Source: Candidatus Hodarchaeota archaeon
GTDB lineage: Archaea; Asgardarchaeota; Heimdallarchaeia; Hodarchaeales; Hodarchaeaceae
Direction of reading: 5' to 3'
DNA: 15,279 bases
Assembly: GCA_016840305.1 (NCBI GenBank)
Contig: JAEOSP010000660.1
Location: forward strand, 1 to 15,279
In this document: positions 7,483 to 14,200 of the stretch, in pieces
Layout of the letters: every line of letters starts with the position of its first letter
How positions within the stretch are numbered: the first letter of the stretch is position 1
Program-made: the position numbers and the translations under genes
Notes under the pieces: generated by a model
What the model saw: only the letters and a program-made list of their open reading frames with translations
Databases searched by the model: none
Told to the model about the DNA's origin: nothing

Positions 7483-10074
7483 TTCTATTTGTTTGATCTC
7501 ATGATCATTCAGATTAAATAGTTCATAAACAATTTTATTCATTTCACGCGTTAACGGATTCCTTTCTCGTGTATGCTTAATGCTCTCTAAGCGTTTGGTA
7601 ATTTCACATAACTTTTTATATTCAGAGGTAGTTTTTTCAGGAATTACCAGTGGAAAGTTTTTGATTTGATGCGGATAAAAATCATATATACATCCTAAAT
7701 CCTTAAAGACGCTCTGAGCATAAAAAATTAATACATTAGAATTTAATAAACCTAGAAGAATGTACAAATAATCGTTCTCTGCATACTTTCTTTTAGGTAT
7801 GATCCAAGTAACATCCTTAGACGAAAGGGATCCTTCATAATCAATAGCAAAGCTATTAACCTTGGATTTGTAGGAACAGACAATCTTATTTTCTTCCCAT
7901 GGCATAGTTTTCCTCTCGTCCCCATCTCTCCATAAATAATAATTTGATACTCGACTTCGATTCAAAAGCAAATTTTTATTTTGATCCAAGTATTGAAGGA
8001 TTTTCTGTGATCTCTCGATTTCATATTGGCGAGATTTTGGAGCGTATAATACTTCCCGCCCTTCTCTTTTGATGAAGAATTGCTTAATCTCCTTTCCTTT
8101 AATCCAAGATCTATAATTAGCTAATTCTAAGTTTAAATATCTGGAAAAGAAATATGGATAGCTTGGAGCAAAAACCTTATCACATCCTGTTTCTATACCT
8201 TTACTAATCATAGCTATATCCTTTAATTTATGATTAGACGAAGATTTTATGTGATTGACCAATTCTAAGTTCTCTGAGTTCAAAATTATCCATTTTTCAG
8301 AATTTAATTTTGATTGAGGAAATTTAAATCCACTTCTTTGTTTCAAATCATCCTTGCGATATTTATAATACATAAAATCTTGATTGTTGATGAATTTTTG
8401 CTTCTTAAGAGAAATAAAGCATGTGTTGATTTTAGTATTTGAAAAAATTGGAATATCTGCGAAGTCATGAAGTTCTAATATCGTATGACCATTAATTAGT
8501 GAAGATCTGATTTTTTTTGCATACACACTCGTTTGAATATACTTTGGTAATATGAATCCAATTATCCCATGGTTAACAAGTAAAGATTTCATTCGTTCTA
8601 AGAAAAAATGAGATAGGTCATTATTACCTGTATATACAAATGGATAGAGTATCTTAAGTTTTAACCTTGTTTTCATAGGTAGATCTGTTAATGCGATGAA
8701 TGGAGGATTTCCAATAATAATATCAAACTTAGATGGGTTACGTGGGTCACACCAATGATAAACATCATCAAATATATACAAAACCATTGATTTTGCCTTG
8801 ATAAATTTCATGTCTGTGACAATACTTGTAAAAACAGCATATAACTGAGTTTCTTCATCTAGGGAGCTATCCGGTAATGAAAAATGAATTTTTGACTTAA
8901 AAGCATCATTTAAAGTGTTTTTATACTCATTCCAATTCTTAAAAGTCCCCTCTATTATAAAAAATTTGAATCCTTTCTGTGATTCAAATTCTCGAAAATC
9001 ACGATTCAATAAATCTATAACTTCATGGAAAACCGAGTGCGTTGGTAATTGATAGATAGCTAGTTTTTTCTGAAAATTTAAGTGGAAATCATTTGATAAC
9101 AGTTCTTTATTTATTTTAGTATTAGTGAGTGCTTCTGGAATTTGGAGATGACCTACTAAAGAATCGCCTGTGTTGATATTTGTATTTAATACCGTCAAAT
9201 TGGAAATTACACTGGATTCTTCTCCAATCAGCCATAATAAAAGTTTAATTTGTGTAATATAACATGCGATTTCATCTGTATCTATACCGTAAAGACTATT
9301 TTCCACGATACTCTTCTTTATCAATGTGCTTGAATTTTTTGATTTTTCACGAATAAAATTATCGTGAATCACATTACCTGTTGCGATAAGAAATACTCCT
9401 GTTCCAACTGCTGGATCCAAAACTTTTAATTTTTTATATGCGTTACTTCCTGACAACCCATTGTCTTCGTGTTCAAACCAATTAAATATTAGTTTTTCAG
9501 CTATCTGTTTAGCAATAAAATATGGGGTATACACTGTTCCTTTAGACTTGGTATCTTGTTCTATCTCATTTCGTAAAAGATAGGATATTTGATCAAAAAT
9601 ATCAAGTGTTATATACTTAGATGGAATTTCACTAGGAATAACGTGATTTTTATACCATCCAAATTCTTTAGAAAGGTATTCTGCACTTACAGCCCATGAA
9701 ATTTCTTTCTGAACTTTCGATTGATAAGCCTCACACATTCTTGGATTTCCTCCTAATTCCCCCAAACTTTGAAATATTGGCACTTGATTGCTTAACTCGG
9801 CAAGCAGACTATTTGGATCTAAAAAGCAGTCATAAACATCAAACCATGAGGTTAATTTTGAATTAACGACTTTTTTAATGAAATCTAAGCCAAGAAATAA
9901 GCTAGTTACAAAATTTACTATTAATATACTATTAAAAAAGGTGGTATATTCTTCATCCGAATTAAACTTCTGATCAACGACTTTTAACTCACTTATTAGT
10001 TTTTTTATCTCTTTTATTACCTCTAGTGACGGTTTTTTATTTTTTAGATTGAGCTGGTTCAAAAATAAAGACAA
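7465..10074 (-). CDS. Eco57I/TaqI-like adenine-N6 DNA methyltransferase (type IIG/PglX-like architecture)
   Basis: A second, clearly different gamma-type adenine DNA methyltransferase. Residues 1-175 are a helical N-terminal domain in which I find no convincing PD-(D/E)xK nuclease. GTVYTP (179-184) precedes the catalytic domain; LDPAVGTG (219-226) is SAM motif I, NSLYGIDTDEIA (259-270) the next motif, and DIIIGNPPF (451-459) is catalytic motif IV. The wide spacing between motifs I and IV, about 235 residues, is characteristic of Eco57I-type proteins. The end, from ISKGIETGCDKVFAP to LGLLNSNVLIFYAQ and FPLVIPE, matches the TaqI-like specificity domain layout. The start codon is TTG, preceded by TTGGAG at 8 nt. 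The gene lies 15 bp after the 129-aa gene, so the two are probably co-transcribed. Modification target and any restriction partner are unknown. Confidence 0.87.
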   Translation of the reverse strand: MSLFLNQLNLKNKKPSLEVIKEIKKLISELKVVDQKFNSDEEYTTFFNSILIVNFVTSLFLGLDFIKKVVNSKLTSWFDVYDCFLDPNSLLAELSNQVPIFQSLGELGGNPRMCEAYQSKVQKEISWAVSAEYLSKEFGWYKNHVIPSEIPSKYITLDIFDQISYLLRNEIEQDTKSKGTVYTPYFIAKQIAEKLIFNWFEHEDNGLSGSNAYKKLKVLDPAVGTGVFLIATGNVIHDNFIREKSKNSSTLIKKSIVENSLYGIDTDEIACYITQIKLLLWLIGEESSVISNLTVLNTNINTGDSLVGHLQIPEALTNTKINKELLSNDFHLNFQKKLAIYQLPTHSVFHEVIDLLNRDFREFESQKGFKFFIIEGTFKNWNEYKNTLNDAFKSKIHFSLPDSSLDEETQLYAVFTSIVTDMKFIKAKSMVLYIFDDVYHWCDPRNPSKFDIIIGNPPFIALTDLPMKTRLKLKILYPFVYTGNNDLSHFFLERMKSLLVNHGIIGFILPKYIQTSVYAKKIRSSLINGHTILELHDFADIPIFSNTKINTCFISLKKQKFINNQDFMYYKYRKDDLKQRSGFKFPQSKLNSEKWIILNSENLELVNHIKSSSNHKLKDIAMISKGIETGCDKVFAPSYPYFFSRYLNLELANYRSWIKGKEIKQFFIKREGREVLYAPKSRQYEIERSQKILQYLDQNKNLLLNRSRVSNYYLWRDGDERKTMPWEENKIVCSYKSKVNSFAIDYEGSLSSKDVTWIIPKRKYAENDYLYILLGLLNSNVLIFYAQSVFKDLGCIYDFYPHQIKNFPLVIPEKTTSEYKKLCEITKRLESIKHTRERNPLTREMNKIVYELFNLNDHEIKQIESNIMI

Positions 10075-10089
10075 TATGGGTCTCCAAGG

Positions 10090-10479
10090 TTAATTTTCAG
10101 AGTTATCTTCTTCTAATTCATCTTCACTAGAATTTTTTTTCCTCAATTTACTAAGAATTGATGTACCGGCTTCCTTCCATTTGCTTGGTTCATCTTCTTT
10201 AACAATTATATCTCCTTGCTCGATTAGAGCAATGAAAACAGCAGAAATATTTTCAGTTATCCATTTGTCTAATTCCTTTTCAGTAACCTTTGGAAAGGCT
10301 GAATTAGATTGAAGAGCTTGCTCAAATACCATTTTGTGTATACGACGAGTAGTATCTTCGCGTAATTCACGCCAAAGGTTCCGAATTAATCGTCTCTCTC
10401 TTACACGCATATCCTCGATTTTTAATAGCACTTTCCAGACATTTGAAGTTACATATAATGGTTCTGAATTGTCTTTCAT
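10090..10479 (-). CDS. Unrecognised small charged helical protein linked to the methyltransferase
   Basis: I do not recognise this 129-aa protein. It is highly charged and appears almost wholly helical, with an arginine-rich helix at residues 24-50 (RVRERRLIRNLWRELREDTT), a second helical region at 62-92, and an acidic, probably disordered C-terminus (SSEDELEEDNSEN). There are no cysteines and no membrane segment. The basic helix could contact nucleic acid, but no named fold is evident. ATG at 10479 follows a GCGGGAAATATGAA leader. Only 15 bp separate its stop from the TTG start of the 869-aa methyltransferase, so it is probably a functional partner: a specificity or accessory subunit, or a regulator. 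This role is inferred from position alone. Confidence 0.72.
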   Translation of the reverse strand: MKDNSEPLYVTSNVWKVLLKIEDMRVRERRLIRNLWRELREDTTRRIHKMVFEQALQSNSAFPKVTEKELDKWITENISAVFIALIEQGDIIVKEDEPSKWKEAGTSILSKLRKKNSSEDELEEDNSEN

Positions 10480-10526
10480 TTCATATTTCCCGCTTTCTGC
10501 AAAATTCAGTTATGATTCGGAGGATA

Positions 10527-10775
10527 TTAGTATAAATACTCTTTCTTAGTCTTATGACTAATAAAACGATGGATTATAACAAGCCAAAGAAAGCTAACTA
10601 TCCCCATTCCAATAAGCAATCCTGAGATCAAATTTTTGAACCAAGTAGAATCCTGACCGTATAGTTGATCAGGAATGAGTGTAGGCCAAATTAACCCTGT
10701 CGCAATAAAAATACTAGCAACCATTAGACCAAGGATTTCTGTTCTGAACTTCAATAAAAGCCGTGTATAATCCAT
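10527..10775 (-). CDS. Unrecognised small membrane protein with two helices
   Basis: The 82-aa protein has two hydrophobic segments, about residues 14-35 (LGLMVASIFIATGLIWPTLI) and 47-69 (LISGLLIGMGIVSFLWLVII), separated by a short polar loop, and a basic C-terminus (HRFISHKTKKEYLY). Hairpin topology with both ends in the cytoplasm fits the positive charges. A strong ribosome binding site, AAGGAGAA, precedes the ATG at 10775, which supports a real gene. It lies 47 bp before the 129-aa gene on the same strand and may be the first gene of an operon with the methyltransferase. I cannot assign a function; small membrane proteins occur both as housekeeping genes and as parts of defence modules. 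Confidence 0.7.
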   Translation of the reverse strand: MDYTRLLLKFRTEILGLMVASIFIATGLIWPTLIPDQLYGQDSTWFKNLISGLLIGMGIVSFLWLVIIHRFISHKTKKEYLY

Positions 10776-10870
10776 TAAAATAATTCTCCTTTCAGCTAAA
10801 ACGTGTAGATGTTTGTTTCTTTTAGATTTCGGATACTAGAAACAGTCACATAGATGCATATTTCTTGGGA

Positions 10871-10879
10871 TATTTAAAA
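10871..10879 (-). promoter_or_regulatory. Candidate TATA box for the small-membrane-protein/methyltransferase operon
   Basis: Read on the minus strand the segment is GTTTTAAATA. Its centre at about 10875 predicts initiation near 10850, about 75 nt before the ATG at 10775. Weak evidence in an AT-rich region. Confidence 0.3.
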
Positions 10880-11000
10880 CATTCTGGTTTGAAGATTCAA
10901 TCTCTATCTGAAAGTGGAGCTCTTGAATAATGATGTCGCGGTATCTTCCAATAGATACCCTTTTATTTCCTCTAACAGATCTATATACCCATATAAGTAG

Positions 11001-11008
11001 TATATAAA
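11001..11008 (+). promoter_or_regulatory. Candidate distal TATA box upstream of the polymerase gene
   Basis: TATATAAA at this position predicts initiation near 11030, giving a transcript whose first part contains the long hairpin at 11100-11170 and a polymerase leader of about 235 nt. It could alternatively serve a stand-alone small RNA. Confidence 0.3.
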
Positions 11009-11020
11009 GATGATGCATGG

Positions 11021-11058
11021 CCTTTTTAAAAGCTAGAGCATGTAAATACCTTTTTAAA
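11021..11058 (+). repeat. 10-bp direct repeat CCTTTTTAAA
   Basis: CCTTTTTAAA occurs at 11021-11030 and again at 11049-11058, 28 bp apart. Each copy is preceded by GCATG at a slightly different distance. TTTTTAAA resembles an archaeal TATA element, so these may be tandem promoter elements rather than a repeat with its own function. Confidence 0.4.
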
Positions 11059-11099
11059 TCGGGTCTGGACAGAGAAAATTACGTTATTCCATGAAGGGG

Positions 11100-11170
11100 T
11101 AATTTCATTAATTAAAAAATAGGTACCATGTTGGTATGAGTGTAACTTTCTACCTGTTTTAATGAAATTA
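11100..11170 (+). repeat. Long AT-rich hairpin (about 20 bp paired) upstream of the polymerase gene
   Basis: TAATTTCATT (11100-11109) pairs perfectly with AATGAAATTA (11161-11170). After a 6-nt one-sided bulge, AAAATAGGTA (11116-11125) pairs with TACCTGTTTT (11151-11160), with one U-G pair. The 25-nt apical part contains a further TACC/GGTA mini-stem overlapping its base. GGGTCT at 11061-11066 and AGACCC at 11173-11178 could close an outer stem. It may be a structured 5' leader, a small RNA or a remnant of a miniature mobile element. Pairing is read directly; function is not known. Confidence 0.55.
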
Positions 11171-11241
11171 AGAGACCCTGCTGAAAAATATTGAGGAATA
11201 TGGAGATCTAATTAACTTTTCCGAGTTTCAACGCTTTTCAG

Positions 11242-11248
11242 TATATAA
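11242..11248 (+). promoter_or_regulatory. Candidate proximal TATA box for the polymerase gene
   Basis: TATATAA lies about 21 bp before the ATG at 11266, slightly closer than the spacing expected for a leaderless archaeal transcript. The ATG lacks a clear ribosome binding site, which fits leaderless initiation, but the spacing makes this uncertain. Confidence 0.35.
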
Positions 11249-11265
11249 CAACATGAGTAGATCCT

Positions 11266-14200
11266 ATGTCAAGTTCAGAGTATCGCCGAACTTCTAATCC
11301 CGGCTATCGTACGTGGTTTGAATCTTTTCAGTACAATCAGCTGGTGACGTTACCTATTTTTATTCTTGATTTTGAGGCTACTAGTAGAAGGGAGGAGATA
11401 CTTGATTCATATTCTGATGATAATGATTATTCTGAAAAGGGTAAGAACTGGAATATTATCAATGGAATTCAGATATATTTCTTAGATGAACAGAATACTA
11501 AGCGAACTTCATTTTTAAGGCATGATCCATACTTTTATTTATTGTTGGAGAGTGGTTTGAATAAGAATCAAATTAATAGAATCATTGCTCAAATTCAAGA
11601 ATTAGGGGAGAAAAAAGTAAAGCACGTATCAAAACAAATCTGCCATGATGCCGCTGATTTGACTTTTCTTGCTGAAAAGGAGTTTATCAAAGTAACTGTT
11701 GATCATCCTGGATCTGTGCCTAATCTAAGAAAATTGTGTGAAAGTATTACAGGTATTATTGAATGGAGGGAAGCAGATGTACTATATAATCACAGAGTAG
11801 CAATTGACCACAATATTCGGGTCGGGAGATGGTACGAGGTTGAGATTAGTAGAGGTGAAATTCAAAAAATCTCTATGTTGATGAATAAAGCACCGCCTGA
11901 ACTGAGAATTTTAGCTTATGATATCGAAACCGTATTCGATATAACACGTGAACCTGATCCAAATAGAGACGCTATATCTATGGTATCACTATTCATGGGA
12001 GATACCAATTTTTTACTCATTAATGACCAAGTAGTTGAGACAAAGGATATTTCACAGCTAGAAATACTTTTAAAGAAAAAGGATAGTGAACACAATAAAC
12101 CATGGGTTGATTGGTGTAAATCTGGAGCAGAAATTCCTTCTTCTATGATTATTGAGCAGATTCCAGTAAAATTAGAGATTTTAAAAACAGAAAAAGGATT
12201 GCTACATAGATTCTACGAAATAATCGAGACGTTTAAGCCTGAGGTAATAGCTGACTTTTTCGGTGATCGTTTCGATATTCCATTCCTATCGGTTCGTTCC
12301 TCAAAGTATAATATCTCTTTTGAAGGACGGACAGGGTTTAAAATAAAATTCAAACAACAAACTGGTAATGAACCCAAACCAAAATTGACTGAGAATTATT
12401 CTCCAGCAAGTATTGATTCTGTTTCAGGTGCTGGAATAATTCATATAGATGCTTACTTATTCAATGAGAAGTACAGTTATCTTCCTAAGAAGGATTTAGG
12501 TCTTAAACCTAGCGTGGAGAAAAAATTAAAAATAATCCCTATAGGTAGAGAAGCACTTTTTGCGATTGAAGAAAATCCTGAAGATGCAGTTGGTTACGCT
12601 GCTTGTGATGGCTATATAACTCATCGTTACGTCAATGAGTTAGTGTTAGATTTCTTCACATCGATGGGTCAAATGTTTCCAGTTCCAGCGTCGGAATTAT
12701 TAACTCGTAGAGCAGGTTCTCTTGATGATTTACTAATTGATGCGGAAAATCACAAATTTAATATTGTTGGAAGACGTAGGGTGGAACAGGCCTTTGTTGA
12801 TTCTTTTTCCAAAAAAATTACTATTGATTCATTTGCTTATACTGGAGGGTTAGTTGAAGCAAGACGATCGGGAATTTTTCGGAGTGATATTCATACTGAA
12901 TACGGAATTGATAAGCAAGCTTTGAAAGAGATAAAAGGAATTGTTCGCCAAATAATTGTCAAGCATAGCAATAATACTGCTAAGAAGGAAATTAAAAACG
13001 AATTTGAGAGAAAGATTTTAACAAAGTTTGGTGATCTGTCTTTAGTTTATTCAGAAGATATTGATCAGCTCCTAAACAACTTTAATGGAGTTATGATAAA
13101 AAATGGAATTAATTCATCCGATCTAGAAGAAAAACATAATCAATTTCGACAGATATTAGAGGAAATTTCAAAAATCTATGTCAAAGACGTAGATAAGGTA
13201 ATTGAAGAAACTTTAAACCAAATAGATAACCTTATTGAGACTAAAGGATCAGTACAGTTACGTGGTGTTCATGTTGATGTTACATCCATGTATCCATCGC
13301 AAATTCGTCAATATAAATTACAACCATCTGGAATAGTCCCATTGAGTAAGTGTCGCGAATGTAAGTACGCTGAGAAGGACGATAGTTGTTATTTTGAGGG
13401 TGATTGGGTAATTAAGCTAACAGGTAGACGACCTTGTCGCTTCAGAGAAGAAGGTTCACGAATTTGTGAAAACACAAATTGCACACCGAAGGATGAATCA
13501 AATTGTGAGAATTATGAACCCGAGCAAGGTACAACTGGGAGAATTCAAGAAATCTTTACTTTTGATGGTAAAAGTGTCCAAACGTATGTTCTGAGGAAAA
13601 AAAGGGGACTAGTAAAGATTCCGATTAATAAATCATACCTCAGTACAATGTCTGATTATGACGTTTTTTCTGCAGTGAAAAATTGGTTAGAAAAAGCAGT
13701 TAAAGCTACTCAAATTACCTGTAACCTTGATAAAAATCATTTTGATACATTTGAAGATCAACCTGATCAGTTTAAGTTACCTCCAAACACTTTTCTAAGC
13801 TTAGATGTAAGAACAAAGAAAATTACTGTACTAATTTCTGTTAAATCAAGAGTATGTCAAAAAGCTTTTAATTTTGTTTCTCGCATAATGGATGACTTCT
13901 TCAATACAAGAGTTAAACATAAATTTGAAGCTCAAAGATTAAACCAGATAATAAAGCAGAAAACTAAACTAAACCAACCTGTACACCCAGATATGCTTAG
14001 ACAACAGAAATTCCATGATAGTACACAGCTGGGAATGAAAGTTCCCCTAAACTCTATCTATGGCTTACTTGGCATGAAAGCAGGGGTGAGAAATGCAAGT
14101 GCTCCATGTGCAGGGATTACGACCAAATTATCTGCAGATTTAATTAGTTGGGCTGCTGATCAATTAGAAAAAATTGGTATGGTGACTGAGTTGGATACCG

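Larger units (their letters stand above)
10776..11265. other. 490-bp gene-free divergent intergenic region
   Basis: This segment separates the minus-strand operon starting at 10775 from the plus-strand polymerase at 11266. The only open frame, 60 codons on the minus strand ending at 10836, lacks a properly spaced ribosome binding site and has a TATA-like stretch in its first codons, so I do not call it. I see no tRNA or C/D-box RNA. The region contains several TATA-like boxes, a 10-bp direct repeat and a long hairpin, listed separately. Confidence 0.7.

Noticed and set aside
7465..10074. Classical type IIG enzyme with N-terminal nuclease
   Set aside because: The first 175 residues show no convincing PD-(D/E)xK or HNH motif by eye, so I call only the methyltransferase activity; a divergent nuclease fold remains possible.
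10334..10549. Plus-strand 71-codon frame
   Set aside because: Antisense to the 129-aa gene; biased composition without recognisable motifs.
10900..10960. C/D-box guide RNA suggested by AATGATGT
   Set aside because: The C box does not match RTGATGA exactly and no correctly spaced D box (CTGA) set is present.
10836..11018. Minus-strand 60-codon frame in the intergenic region
   Set aside because: AGG sits almost against the ATG, too close for a binding site, the first codons coincide with a TATA-like stretch, and the protein has no recognisable features. A real small gene cannot be fully excluded.
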